From Janibacter cremeus (GTDB lineage Bacteria; Actinomycetota; Actinomycetes; Actinomycetales; Dermatophilaceae), in the NCBI RefSeq assembly GCF_029395675.1, contig NZ_CP115184.1:1364001-1428000 (forward strand): a stretch of DNA of 64,000 nt, given 5' to 3'. The first letter of the stretch is position 1, and each line of letters opens with the position of its first letter. The position numbers were made by a program, and so were the translations under genes. Of the stretch, positions 36,948 through 47,618 are shown in pieces. The notes below the pieces were generated by a model. The model was not told the DNA's origin, did no database searches, and worked only from the letters and a program-made list of their open reading frames with translations.

Positions 36948-38497
36948 CAGCGGTCCTCCTCGGTCGAGCGGGTCTCGTTGGGTGCACCGGAGCCGAGGAA
37001 GATGACCTCGCCCTCGTCGGACTCCTGCGAGAGGCGGTTGTACCGACCCGCGAGCACCCAGGTGTCCTTGGATCCGCCACCCTGGCTGGAGTTGACGACG
37101 AGCTGCCCCTCGGGCAGGGCGACCCGGGTCAGGCCCCCGGGCAGCACCGAGACGTCGTCGCCGTCGTTGACCGCGAAGGGCCGCAGGTCCACGTGCCGCG
37201 GCTGCAGCGTCCCGTCGATGAGCGTCGGGACCGTCGAGAGCTGGACGACCGGCTGGGCGATCCATCCGCGCGGGTCGTCGAGCAGCTTGGTCCGTAGCTC
37301 GTCCAGCTCGCCGGGCGAGGCGACGGGACCGACGACCAGGCCCTTGCCGCCGGAGCCGTCGACCGGCTTGACCACCATCTCGTCCAGGCGCCCGATGACG
37401 TCCTTGAGCGCCCCGGGCTCGTTGAGCCGGTAGGTGTCGACGTTCGGGAGGATCGGCTCCTCCTCGAGGTAGTACCGCGTCAGCTCCGGGACGTAGGAGT
37501 AGACGAGCTTGTCGTCGGCCACGCCGTTGCCGATGGCATTGGCCAGGGTCACGCGCCCGGCCCGGATGGCCGAGACCAGCCCCGGGACGCCGAGCATCGA
37601 GTCGCGGCGGAAGTGCACCGGGTCGAGGAAGTCGTCGTCGATGCGGCGGTAGATCACATCGACCCGCTCCTCGCCGTGGGTCGTGCGCATGCGCACCTCT
37701 CCCCCGCGCACGACGAGGTCGCGCCCCTCGACGAGCTCGACGCCCATCATCCGCGCGAGGAGCGTGTGCTCGAAGTAGGCGCTGTTGTAGACGCCGGGGG
37801 TGAGGACGACGACCGTCGGCTCGGCCCTCCCTTCGGGTGCCGAGGCCCGCAACGCCTGGAGGAGCATCCGCGGGTAGTCGTGCACCGGGCGGATGCGCAT
37901 CGTCGCGAAGGCCTCGGGGAAGACGTTGGTCATCGCCCGGCGGTTGGCGATGACGTAGGAGACCCCGGACGGGACCCGGACGTTGTCCTCGAGCACCCGG
38001 AAGGTGCCCTCCTCGTCCCGGATGAGGTCGATGCCGCTGACGTGGGCGCGCACGCCGTTCGGCGGTCGCAGTCCGGCGACGGCGCGGTGGTAGTGCGCCG
38101 AGGTCGCGATGAGCTTCCACGGGATGATGCCGTCCTCGACGGCCCTGGGCAGCCCGTGGGGGCGCGAGTAGATGTCGTCGAGGAAGGCCTCGAGCACCTT
38201 CACCCGCTGCGCGACGCCCTGCTCCACGGTCTGCCAGGCGTCGGCGTCGATGACGCGCGGCACGGCGTCCAGGGGGAAGGGACGCTCCTCGCCCGCGTGG
38301 TCGAAGGTGACGCCCTGCTCGAAGAACATCCGGGCCAGCGCATCGGCGCGTTCCTTCAGCGCCTCGGGCTCCATCAGGCGCAGGGTGTGGTGGATCGGCT
38401 TGTAGGGCGGTCGCGGCTCACCCGACTCGTCGAGCATCTCGTCCCACGCCGCACTGGGCGAGTACGTCCCGAAGAGAGAGTCCAGTGCATCAGTCAC
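36947..38497 (-). CDS. Circularly permuted ATP-grasp protein
   Basis: 516 aa CP_ATPgrasp family. Landmarks are FRVLEDNVRVPSGVSYV, VDVIYRRIDDDFLDP, and the ATP-grasp loop VVKPVDGSGGKGLVVGP, all in permuted order. Members are predicted ATP-dependent carboxylate-amine ligases. The GTG at 38497 has TAGTGT (38505-38510) 7 nt upstream, so this module may have its own leaderless promoter as well as read-through from recA-recX. In this sequence the frame upstream stays open into the AlkZ-like gene because of a frameshift there. Confidence 0.92.
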   Translation of the reverse strand: MTDALDSLFGTYSPSAAWDEMLDESGEPRPPYKPIHHTLRLMEPEALKERADALARMFFEQGVTFDHAGEERPFPLDAVPRVIDADAWQTVEQGVAQRVKVLEAFLDDIYSRPHGLPRAVEDGIIPWKLIATSAHYHRAVAGLRPPNGVRAHVSGIDLIRDEEGTFRVLEDNVRVPSGVSYVIANRRAMTNVFPEAFATMRIRPVHDYPRMLLQALRASAPEGRAEPTVVVLTPGVYNSAYFEHTLLARMMGVELVEGRDLVVRGGEVRMRTTHGEERVDVIYRRIDDDFLDPVHFRRDSMLGVPGLVSAIRAGRVTLANAIGNGVADDKLVYSYVPELTRYYLEEEPILPNVDTYRLNEPGALKDVIGRLDEMVVKPVDGSGGKGLVVGPVASPGELDELRTKLLDDPRGWIAQPVVQLSTVPTLIDGTLQPRHVDLRPFAVNDGDDVSVLPGGLTRVALPEGQLVVNSSQGGGSKDTWVLAGRYNRLSQESDEGEVIFLGSGAPNETRSTEEDR

Positions 38498-38564
38498 GCA
38501 GCCCACACTAACCGCGGGGGCAGCGGTGGGGTGCGGGGACGAAGGGCGTTCTCCTCGGCCCCTC

Positions 38565-39754
38565 TCAGGTCGGCGCGGTGACGACCTGCACGGAGGTGGC
38601 CCCGCGCAGGGTGCCAGCGCCTCGGCCTCGGTCCGCACCTGCTCCGTCTGTCGCCGCGTCAGCGGGACGAAGGGGGTGACCGTGACCGTCAGCCCGTGGC
38701 CGGCCGTGCGGGACCGCCATGTGCCGGCGATGCTCCCGTCGACGAGCACGGAGCCGGGCTCGCCGGCGCCCTTCCACACACTCCGGTGGTGCTCCGGGGC
38801 CAGGATGCTGGGGCGGTCACGCGACTGGGTGTAGGGATCGCGGGGCGGCAGCAGTCGCACCCCCTGGGGCCGGGGAGCCGACCCGAGGGCCACGGCGTCC
38901 TCGGTGAGCAGCCATGCCCGACGGCCGGTGTCGACCTCGGTCAGCTCGTCGCGGACGAGGGCCCACCAGTCCGCGGCGTCACCGGACCGCACTCCCAACC
39001 ACGCGGCCAGCTCTGCACGGGTGGACGGGCCGTGGCACCGCAGGTATCGGCGGACGAGCTCCGCCCACGCCTGACCCGGTGGCACCTGCGGGACGGCACC
39101 GCCGAGCCACTCGCCAACGAGGACGAAGGGGTACGAGGTGCCCTCCCGCGGCGCGAAGCACACCACCTGCTCCAGGGTGAGGATGCGGACGCAGAAGTGG
39201 ACGACGGCCTCCCCGAGCGGTTGTCCCTCGGCATACGGCCCCTCGGCCCGCCACCGCTCACGTTGTCGTGGCGCGAGGGTGGCCGCGATCCGGGCCGAGA
39301 TCTCGGCCCCGAGCGCTCCGATGGGCAGGTGCCGCCCGGACAGCACCGTGACGATCTCGGCACGTGTCGCCGTGACGGCCTCGTCCAGCCCCATCCCGAG
39401 GGAGCGCAGCGCCTGCCGCACCCCGACGACGAGGTGCTCCCTGCCCCGCTCGGTAGGCGGGAGCACGCCGGTCGTGAAGACGGCCGCGTCGGCGCTCGGG
39501 ACGAGGAAGGGCGCCCCACGCATCGCCCAGGTCCGCACCAGGACCTTGTCCTCGGTGATCGCCCGGTCGAGGTGCTCCGGTGTGAGCCCCTCCACCCGGG
39601 CGTGGAGGGCGAGCAGCGCCGCCCCGGGCGGGCTGTCCTGCACGCCGCACGCACCGACGACCTCGGCGAGCCGGTCCACCGGCACCCGCTCGCCCAGCCC
39701 GTGCGCCCGCATCCGACGTGCGATGACGTCCTCCACGGGCACACGATCGACCAT
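38565..39754 (-). CDS. Winged-helix (AlkZ-like, HTH_42) DNA-binding protein, frameshifted
   Basis: About 396 aa if repaired. The winged-helix AlkZ-like family includes DNA glycosylases that unhook crosslinks. The N-terminal part reads normally from ATG 39754 (overlapping recX TGA), including TEDKVLVRTWAMRGAPFLV. Near 38605-38615 the frame is lost: the span is 1190 nt, one short of a multiple of three. The other frame gives a normal C-terminus (ATSVQVVTAPT, stop at 38565). Left as is, translation would run into the ATP-grasp gene as a 935-residue fusion. A one-base loss, real or from sequencing, is the simplest explanation. Confidence 0.75.
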
Positions 39755-40446
39755 CAGTCGCGCTGGTGCTCGGGCTGGGCGTCGAGCGCCTCGTTGATGA
39801 CGAGACGGGCCACCTCCGGGCCGTACCCCTTGCGGGCGAGCATGCCGGCCAGGCGCCGCGTCTGGACGGCCCGGTCCAGGCCGTGCATCGAGCGCAGCTT
39901 CTTCTCCACCAGCTCGTGGGCGCGGGCACGCTCGTCCTCGGGATCGATCTCGTCGAGGACCGCCCGGGCGAGCTCCTCGTCGACGCCCTTCTTCCGCAGC
40001 TCGTGCGACAGGGCCCGTCGTGCCAACCCCCGACCGGCCTGCTTGGACCGCACGAACGTCTGGGCGTAGGCCTCGTCGTCGACCAGGCCGACCTCCTCGT
40101 AGCGGTCGAGGACCTCGGCCGCGACGTCGTCGGGGCATCCCTTGCGGCGCAGCGCCTTCTCCAGCTCGGAGCGCGACTTCGGCGCCCCGGTGAGCAGTCG
40201 CAGCACGACGGCGCGGGCGACCGCGTACGGGTCCGCGTCCTCGTCCGTGGCCTTCGGGTCGGGTGGGGGGATCCTCGGCGACTCGCCTGCGGGGGGCTTC
40301 GAGGCTCCGGCCGCGGGCGGCCTGCGCACCTCAGCCGGCGTGGGCTCGCCGGGTGCGTCAGCGGATCCGTCCTCGATGGCGGAGACCGCCGCGCGCAGGC
40401 CCTCGAGCGTGCGCGGGGCGGTCTCCGTGGTGTCGTGATCGCTCAT
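39754..40446 (-). CDS. recX: Regulatory protein RecX
   Basis: 230 aa. A long disordered Pro/Ala N-terminal extension (to about residue 75) precedes the three-helix RecX repeats: VVLRLLTGAPKSRSELEKAL, VGLVDDEAYAQTFVRSK and ARKGYGPEVARLVINEAL. RecX inhibits RecA filaments. The ATG at 40446 lies 7 nt after the recA stop, so they are cotranscribed. Confidence 0.94.
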   Translation of the reverse strand: MSDHDTTETAPRTLEGLRAAVSAIEDGSADAPGEPTPAEVRRPPAAGASKPPAGESPRIPPPDPKATDEDADPYAVARAVVLRLLTGAPKSRSELEKALRRKGCPDDVAAEVLDRYEEVGLVDDEAYAQTFVRSKQAGRGLARRALSHELRKKGVDEELARAVLDEIDPEDERARAHELVEKKLRSMHGLDRAVQTRRLAGMLARKGYGPEVARLVINEALDAQPEHQRD

Positions 40447-40453
40447 GACCAGC

Positions 40454-41527
40454 TCAGAAGTCGACGGGGACCTCGGCCGGCTCCTTGGCCTCGTCCTCGA
40501 CGGGGGCGACACCGATACCGAGCTTGTTCTTGATCTTCAGCTCGATCTCGTCGGAGAGCTGCGGGTTGTCCTTGAGGAACTTGCGCGCGTTCTCCTTGCC
40601 CTGACCCAGCTGGTCGCCCTCGTAGGTGTACCAGGCGCCGGCCTTGCGGACGAAGCCGTGCTCGACGCCCATGTCGATCAGGCCGCCCTCACGGGAGATG
40701 CCCTGGCCGTAGAGGATGTCGAACTCGGCCTGCTTGAACGGCGGCGAGACCTTGTTCTTCACGACCTTGCACCGGGTGCGGTTGCCGACCGGGTCGGTCC
40801 CGTCCTTGAGGGTCTCGATGCGCCGGACGTCCAGGCGCACCGAGGCGTAGAACTTCAGCGCCTTGCCACCCGTGGTCGTCTCGGGTGAGCCGAACATCAC
40901 GCCGATCTTCTCGCGGAGCTGGTTGATGAAGATGGCCGTCGTCCCGGACGTGCTGAGCGCACCGGTGATCTTGCGCAGCGCCTGGCTCATCAGGCGGGCC
41001 TGCAGACCGACGTGGCTGTCACCCATCTCGCCCTCGATCTCGGCACGGGGCACGAGCGCGGCGACGGAGTCGACGACGATGATGTCGAGCGCACCGGAGC
41101 GGATCAGCATGTCGGCGATCTCCAGGGCCTGCTCACCGGTGTCCGGCTGGCTGACCAGGAGGGCGTCGGTGTCGACACCGAGCTTCTTCGCGTACTCGGG
41201 GTCGAGCGCGTGCTCGGCGTCGATGAAGGCCGCGATGCCGCCGGCCTTCTGCGCGTTGGCCACGGCGTGCAGGGCCACGGTCGTCTTGCCGGAGGACTCG
41301 GGACCGTAGATCTCGACGACACGACCGCGGGGCAGGCCGCCGATGCCGAGGGCGACGTCGAGGGAGATCGACCCCGTCGGGATGGTCGCGATCGGAGGGC
41401 GCACGTCATCGCCGAGGCGCATGACCGCGCCCTTGCCGTGTGCCTTCTCGATCTGCCCCATGACGCTGTCGAGGGACTTGAGCTTCTGCTCGTGGAGCTT
41501 GCTGTCGATGGTCGTGACCTCAGCCAT
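40454..41527 (-). CDS. recA: Recombinase RecA
   Basis: 357 aa. Walker [10 protein letters not shown], the conserved [19 protein letters not shown], Walker [13 protein letters not shown] and the L2 region [20 protein letters not shown]. Acidic C-terminus. The ATG at 41527 is preceded by an AAGGAAGG Shine-Dalgarno. A perfect LexA box lies about 175 nt upstream. No intein is present. Confidence 0.98.
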   Translation of the reverse strand: MAEVTTIDSKLHEQKLKSLDSVMGQIEKAHGKGAVMRLGDDVRPPIATIPTGSISLDVALGIGGLPRGRVVEIYGPESSGKTTVALHAVANAQKAGGIAAFIDAEHALDPEYAKKLGVDTDALLVSQPDTGEQALEIADMLIRSGALDIIVVDSVAALVPRAEIEGEMGDSHVGLQARLMSQALRKITGALSTSGTTAIFINQLREKIGVMFGSPETTTGGKALKFYASVRLDVRRIETLKDGTDPVGNRTRCKVVKNKVSPPFKQAEFDILYGQGISREGGLIDMGVEHGFVRKAGAWYTYEGDQLGQGKENARKFLKDNPQLSDEIELKIKNKLGIGVAPVEDEAKEPAEVPVDF

Positions 41528-41701
41528 GCCACACCTTCCTTGTCATCGTGTCGGGCGCGCCCACCGGCGACCGGATCCGCACTGTCGGACGTCTCGTGCT
41601 TGTCTGGTCAGACGCTAGGAGCCACCACCGACAACGGTCCGCAGCTGCCGTGGGGCTGTGGACACCAGTGCTGTCGGATGGGCACCTGTGGACGACGCTA
41701 C

Positions 41702-41717
41702 CCGAACACGTGTTCGA
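41702..41717. promoter_or_regulatory. SOS (LexA) box of recA
   Basis: The core CGAAC-ACGT-GTTCG is a perfect palindrome. A TAGCGT hexamer follows on the minus strand (41695-41700), a plausible -10. The region 41528-41786 holds no gene; it also has three 9-nt repeats of the type TGCCCCGAG/T (41753-41779). Confidence 0.85.
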
Positions 41718-41786
41718 GGTCAGCATCCGACGCGCCGACACGCCGCACTGCGTGCCCCGAGTGCCCCGATTGCCCCGAGCGCCCGA

Positions 41787-42347
41787 TCACTCCCCCGACA
41801 GGGCCGGCCGGGCGACCGTCTCGTGACGTGGCCGACGCCGTGGCCCCTCCCCCAGGTGGGAGGCGACGAGCTCGATCTCGCGCACCCGCCACGGCGAGGA
41901 GCGGAAGGTGTCCAGCACCCGCAACCACTTCGTCGCCTCGATCGGCCTCTTGAGCCGGGCCAGGGACAGGTGCGGCACGAAGGCCTTGCCGTCCGGCGTC
42001 GCCCCGGAGACGTTCGCAGCGGCCCTCGCCCCGGTCGCCAGCCTCGCGAGCGGCTCCTCCGCCGCGGCGTCGACCCCGAGCCACAGCACCTTCGCCCGGG
42101 TCGGGTCGGGGAAGCACCCGGCTCCCCCGAGCTGCACGTCGAAGGGGGCGACCCGCGCCGCCGCCGAGTCGAGGTGCTCGACGAGCTCGTCCTCCCGGGC
42201 ATCGGGCACCGAGGGCATGAAGGCCAGCGTCAGGTGCCACTGCGAGGGATCGATCCACGGCATCCCCTCCCGGGGCGCCAGGAAGTCGGCCAGCTCCTCG
42301 AGCACGGCCTGCGGCGGCACGACCGCGACGAACATCCGCTGTGGCAC
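41787..42347 (-). CDS. thpR: RNA 2',3'-cyclic phosphodiesterase
   Basis: 186 aa 2H phosphoesterase. Both HxTx-type motifs are seen: WHLTLAFMPS and VPHLSLARLK. The start RMFVAVVPP is standard. The GTG at 42347 is chosen; an ATG at 42335 has no Shine-Dalgarno. Divergent from the CoA-transferase gene with 30 nt between the two starts. Confidence 0.9.
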   Translation of the reverse strand: MPQRMFVAVVPPQAVLEELADFLAPREGMPWIDPSQWHLTLAFMPSVPDAREDELVEHLDSAAARVAPFDVQLGGAGCFPDPTRAKVLWLGVDAAAEEPLARLATGARAAANVSGATPDGKAFVPHLSLARLKRPIEATKWLRVLDTFRSSPWRVREIELVASHLGEGPRRRPRHETVARPALSGE

Positions 42348-42377
42348 GGTCCCACCGTCCCACGCGAGGATGGGTCC

Positions 42378-43607
42378 GTGCAGACCGTCGACACTCCCGC
42401 CCTCGCCACCGCCTTCCGCGCCCTGCCCGCGACGCCCCGGGTCGTCGTCTCCGGCAACCACAGCGTGCCGTGGGAGGCCGTGCGCGTGCTCGACGAGCAC
42501 GTGCAGTCCTACGTCCTCAACGTGCTCAACGGGCCCCCCGGCCTGCCCGACCGCGAGGGAGTCGTCCTCGAGACGAGCTTCGTCGGGCCCGGCCAGCGTC
42601 GACGGCCGGGCCTGAGCTACGTGCCCAGCCGCCTGTCCCTGGTCCCGGTCCTCTTCCGCGAGCGCCTGCCGGTCGACGCGGTCGTCCTGCACTGTGCACC
42701 GCCGCGCGAGGGGTACCTCTCCCTCGGTCTGGAGGTCAACATCCTGCCCGCGGCGCTCGAGGCCTGCCGCGCCCGTGGCGGTCTCGTCGTGGCCGTCGTC
42801 AACAACCGCATGCCGTACACGCACGGGGACGCCCTGGTGCCGCTCGAGGACGTCGACCTGGCCGTCGAGTGCGACGAGCCGCTCCCCTCCCCGGGTGCCC
42901 CGCCACCCCTTGGCGAGGACGCGCAGACCATCGGGCGCAGTGTCGCCGCGAGGGTCCCCGACGGCGCCACCCTGCAGATGGGGATCGGGGCCGTCCCGGA
43001 CGCCGCCCTGGCCGCCTTGACGGAGCACCGCGGGCTGCGCCTGTGGACCGAGATGTTCTCCGACGGGGTGCTCGCCCTCGACGCGGCCGGCGCCCTGGAC
43101 CCCGAGCATCCCTTGACCACGTCCTTCCTCTTCGGGTCGCCGGAGCTCTACGCCTGGGTCGACGACAACCCTCGCGTCAGGATGGCCCGGACCGAGCACA
43201 CGAACGATCCGGGGCTCATCGCCGAGCAGCGCCTGATGACCTCGATCAACACGGCGCTGGAGGTCGACCTCTTCGGGCAGGCCAACGCCTCGCGCATCGG
43301 TGCCCGCATCCACAGCGGATTCGGGGGCCAGACGGACTTCATCGTCGGCGCCCTGCACTCCCCCGGGGGCCAGGCGATCCTGGCCCTGCGCTCCTGGCAC
43401 CCCCGCGCCGACCTCTCCACGATCGTGCCGCTCGTCGACGAGCCGGTGACCTCGTTCCAGGCCAGTGCCATCGTGACCGAGCAGGGCACCGCCCCGCTCT
43501 TCGGGTCGACCGAGCGGGAGCAGGCGCGCGCGCTCATCGAGGAGGCGGCCCACCCCCGCGTCCGGGACGAGCTGTGGGAGGAGGCCGTGGCCCTGGGCCT
43601 GGCCTGA
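42378..43607 (+). CDS. Acetyl-CoA hydrolase/transferase family protein
   Basis: 409 aa family I CoA-transferase (4-hydroxybutyrate CoA-transferase / acetyl-CoA hydrolase group). The catalytic Glu is expected in LRLWTEMFSDGVLAL; the C-terminal half has INTALEVDLFGQANASRIG, GFGGQTDFIVGA and VTEQGTAPLFG. It moves CoA between carboxylates such as acetate and succinate; the exact substrate is not resolvable. The GTG at 42378 begins the first coherent sequence. Confidence 0.88.
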   Translation: MQTVDTPALATAFRALPATPRVVVSGNHSVPWEAVRVLDEHVQSYVLNVLNGPPGLPDREGVVLETSFVGPGQRRRPGLSYVPSRLSLVPVLFRERLPVDAVVLHCAPPREGYLSLGLEVNILPAALEACRARGGLVVAVVNNRMPYTHGDALVPLEDVDLAVECDEPLPSPGAPPPLGEDAQTIGRSVAARVPDGATLQMGIGAVPDAALAALTEHRGLRLWTEMFSDGVLALDAAGALDPEHPLTTSFLFGSPELYAWVDDNPRVRMARTEHTNDPGLIAEQRLMTSINTALEVDLFGQANASRIGARIHSGFGGQTDFIVGALHSPGGQAILALRSWHPRADLSTIVPLVDEPVTSFQASAIVTEQGTAPLFGSTEREQARALIEEAAHPRVRDELWEEAVALGLA

Positions 43608-43624
43608 CCCCCTTCGCTCAGGCC
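43601..43624. terminator. Bidirectional hairpin at convergent gene ends
   Basis: GGCCTGA and TCAGGCC pair around a 10-nt loop. Each arm carries the stop codon of one gene, and the loop carries the complement of CGAAGGGGG. Confidence 0.6.
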
Positions 43625-44415
43625 CGCAGCAGGGTCTCGATCCGTCGGGAGGTCGCCCGGATCCCGACCACACCGAGGACGAGCAGGTAGGCGACGTGCC
43701 ACAGCAGCCCCCAGCCGACCTCGCCGAGCATGAGCCCGCGCTCGAGCGCGACCCCGTGGTACAGCGGCGTGGCCATGACGAGCGGCTGCGCCCAGCCCGG
43801 GTAGGTCCCCAGCGGGAAGAAGGTCGCCGAGAGCAGGAAGAGCGGCTGGATGACGAGCACGACCCAGTCGAAGTCCACCCACGAGCGCATGAAGGTCGTC
43901 GCGAACATGCCGACGGCGGAGAAGGCGAGCCCGATGAAGACCGCCGCCGGGACCGCGAGCACCGACCACCACGAGTCGACCACACCGACGGCCAGGGCCA
44001 CGAGGTAGAAGACGAGCGCGTAGACCCCGCCCCGGATGAGCGACCAGACCACCTCGCCCACGGCGATGTCGCGGGGACCGAGCGGCGTCGCCAGCATGGC
44101 GTCGTAGATCTTGGCGTACTTCAGCTTGAAGAAGACGTTGAACGTCGAGTCCATGACCGCGCCGTTCATCGCGGACGCGGCGAGCATGGCCGGGGCGACG
44201 AAGGCCGCGTAGGTGACCGTCGACCCGCCGTCGGTCACGACGAAGGGGACGAGCGAGCCGACCCCGATGCCGAGCGAGAAGAGGTAGAAGACCGGCTCGG
44301 CGAAGCCGGTGACGAAGGCCGCCCACTGCCGCCGGAAGCTGACGACGTTGCGCTCGACGACCGAGCGCCACATCGCCAGGCCCGGGGTCAGCACGCCGGG
44401 AGACAGGGAGGTCAC
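43618..44415 (-). CDS. ABC-2 type transporter permease (second)
   Basis: 265 aa, about six TM helices, NodJ/DrrB-like exporter permease. It shares the family block YDAMLATPLGPRDIAVGEVVW. The GTG at 44415 overlaps the first permease TGA. It is the last gene of DUF3046-ATPase-permease-permease. The substrate is unknown. Confidence 0.9.
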   Translation of the reverse strand: MTSLSPGVLTPGLAMWRSVVERNVVSFRRQWAAFVTGFAEPVFYLFSLGIGVGSLVPFVVTDGGSTVTYAAFVAPAMLAASAMNGAVMDSTFNVFFKLKYAKIYDAMLATPLGPRDIAVGEVVWSLIRGGVYALVFYLVALAVGVVDSWWSVLAVPAAVFIGLAFSAVGMFATTFMRSWVDFDWVVLVIQPLFLLSATFFPLGTYPGWAQPLVMATPLYHGVALERGLMLGEVGWGLLWHVAYLLVLGVVGIRATSRRIETLLRA

Positions 44416-45250
44416 GACACCAACCTCCGCGTCATCCCCGCGTGGGCGTACACCCAGCCGACGCCGATGAAGAGCAGCAGCACCACCAGGTGCACGAGGT
44501 CGAGGACGGCGAGACCGCCCGTGGCGGCGCCCCGAATCAGCTCCACGCCGTGCCACAGCGGAGTGAGCCAGGCGAGGACCTCGAGGACGAACGGCAGCCG
44601 GTCGACGGGGAAGAAGACCCCGGAGAAGAGCATCAGCGGGGTGATGACCAACCGGTAGACGACGTTGAAGGAGGAGTCCCCCTTCGCCCGGGCGGTGAAC
44701 CCGAAGAGGGGGACGGCGAAGGCGAGCGTCACGAGCAGCCCGATCGGGACGGCGAGCACCACCCAGGCCGAGGAGAAGCTGCCGAAGAGCGCGGCCACCA
44801 GGACGAAGGCGGCTGCGGCGACGGTCCCCTGGGCGGCGACGACCGTGAGGTGACCGAGCAGCAGGTCGCTGACGCGCAGGGGCGTGGCGAGCATCGAGTG
44901 GTACATCCGGTTCCACGTGAAGAGGCCGTACACCGGGTAGGTGGACTCGCTGACGGCGGTCATCATCGCCTGGACGGCCACCATGCCCGGGGCGACGAAG
45001 GCCAGGTACGGGACGCCGTCGACCCCGCCGGACGACGCGTCGACCAGGGAGCCCAGTCCGAGCCCCATCGCGAGCAGGAAGAGCAGCGGGGAGACGAAGC
45101 GGCTGAACAGCGAGCCCTGCCACGTGCGTCGGTAGACCACGAGGAAGTACGCCGCGACGGCCCCGATCCGCTCGGTCGGGCGAAGGGGGCTGCGCACCCC
45201 GTGCAGGTGCCGTGCGTCGGTCGGTGGTGCCGCGGACGAAGGGAGGGCCA

Positions 45251-45251
<1 letters not shown>
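44412..45251 (-). CDS. ABC-2 type transporter permease (first)
   Basis: 279 aa, six TM helices. It shares the block YHSMLATPLRVSDLLLGHL with the next gene, so the two are paralogous halves of a heterodimeric exporter. The N-terminal 25 residues are cytosolic. The ATG at 45251 overlaps the ATPase TGA. Confidence 0.9.
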
Positions 45252-46236
<985 letters not shown>

Positions 46237-46240
<4 letters not shown>

Positions 46241-46491
46241 TCGGGCCGCTCGAGGGCGATCTCGGGCGGCACCGGCACCGGCTCCCGGTCGACGCCCAGG
46301 CGCCGGTCCTCAGGGATCCCGAGGTCCTCGCACAGGTGCTCCCAGACCGTGCGCGGCGGGACCCCCGCGTCGAGCGCGGCGGCCGCGGTGCGGTCCCCGA
46401 GCGCCTGCACGACGTGGCCCCGGGCGAGCGTGTCGGCATAGGCCTGACCGAACTCGTCCGTCATGAGGGTCCAGAAGCGACTCAAACGCAC
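46237..46491 (-). CDS. DUF3046 domain-containing protein
   Basis: 84 aa. RLSRFWTLMTDEFGQAYADT and DRTAAAALDAGVPPRTVWEHLC define DUF3046, an actinobacterial family often near recA. Function unknown. The GTG at 46491 gives the typical N-terminus; a GTG at 46497 adds two residues. Overlaps the ABC ATPase start. Confidence 0.87.
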
Positions 46492-46568
46492 CCGCACAGG
46501 CTAGTTGCTTGCGACGGTGTCGGAGGCAGGCGGCATACTGCAGCCACGACGACGAAGGAGGACGCCGG

Positions 46569-47618
46569 ATGGGGCGCCCGACGACCCGGTGGCACATGCC
46601 CGCCGAGTGGTACACGCACGAGCAGACGTGGATGGCCTGGCCGAGCCACGGCTACACCCTCGGGGACACCGAGGAGGAGGCGGAGGTGGCACGACGCACC
46701 TGGGCGGCCGTCGCCCGCGCGATCGCCACCTTCGAGCCGGTGACGCTCGTCGTCCAGCCGCGGGACATCCACCTGTGCCGCGAGTACCTCCGCAACGACA
46801 CCGCCCACCCGATCGACATCGTCCTCGCCGACCTCGACGACGCGTGGATGCGCGACATCGGCCCGACCTTCGTCCTCGACCCCGAGGGCGGGCTCGGCGG
46901 CGTCGACTGGATCTTCAACGGGTGGGGCGCGCAGTCCTGGGCCAGCTGGGAGCACGACGCCCGGATCGCCGGGCACGTGGCCGACGCCGCGGGAGCCCAC
47001 CACCTCCCTTCGTCCATCGTCAACGAGGGCGGCGGGCTGCACGTCGACGGCGAGGGGACGGTCCTGCTCACCGAGACCGTCCAGCTCGACCCCGGCCGCA
47101 ACCCCGGTGCGACGCGGGCGGACATCGAGGCGGAGGTCGGCCCGCTCCTGGGGGTCGATACCTTCATCTGGCTCCCGCGCGGGCTGACGCGCGACTACGA
47201 CGAGTTCGGTACCCGCGGGCACGTCGACATCGTCGCGACCTTCACCGCGCCGGGGCGCGTCCTGCTGCACTGGCAGGAGGACGAGTCGCACCCCGACCAC
47301 GCGGTCTGCCGCGAGGTCGAGCAGGTGCTGCTCGCCGCGACCGACTCGGCCGGTCGTTCGCTCGAGGTCACCCGCGTCCCCGCGCCCCGGACGCTGACCG
47401 ACGACGAGGGCCCCGTCGACTGGTCCTACGTGAACCACCTCGTGTGCAACGGCGGCGTCGTGGCGTGCGTCTTCGACGACCCGAACGACGAGCGCGCGCT
47501 GCAGGTCCTGCGCGAGGTCTACCCCGGACGCGAGGTCGTGGGCGTCGACGCCCGCCCCCTCTTCGACCGTGGTGGGGGCATCCACTGCATCACCCAGCAG
47601 GAGCCGTTGTCCGCGTGA
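46569..47618 (+). CDS. aguA: Agmatine deiminase
   Basis: 349 aa guanidino-modifying enzyme that converts agmatine to N-carbamoylputrescine. Motifs: MPAEWYTHEQTWMAWPS, DDAWMRDIGPTF, NEGGGLHVDGEGT, and the catalytic Cys in GGGIHCITQQ. A GAAGGAGG Shine-Dalgarno precedes the ATG at 46569. No carbamoylputrescine amidase is in the window. Confidence 0.93.
   Translation: MGRPTTRWHMPAEWYTHEQTWMAWPSHGYTLGDTEEEAEVARRTWAAVARAIATFEPVTLVVQPRDIHLCREYLRNDTAHPIDIVLADLDDAWMRDIGPTFVLDPEGGLGGVDWIFNGWGAQSWASWEHDARIAGHVADAAGAHHLPSSIVNEGGGLHVDGEGTVLLTETVQLDPGRNPGATRADIEAEVGPLLGVDTFIWLPRGLTRDYDEFGTRGHVDIVATFTAPGRVLLHWQEDESHPDHAVCREVEQVLLAATDSAGRSLEVTRVPAPRTLTDDEGPVDWSYVNHLVCNGGVVACVFDDPNDERALQVLREVYPGREVVGVDARPLFDRGGGIHCITQQEPLSA

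Noticed and set aside
36947..39754. A genuine AlkZ/ATP-grasp fusion protein
   Set aside because: The joining segment is unlike any domain, and the alternative frame supplies a normal AlkZ-like end; a one-base loss explains it better.
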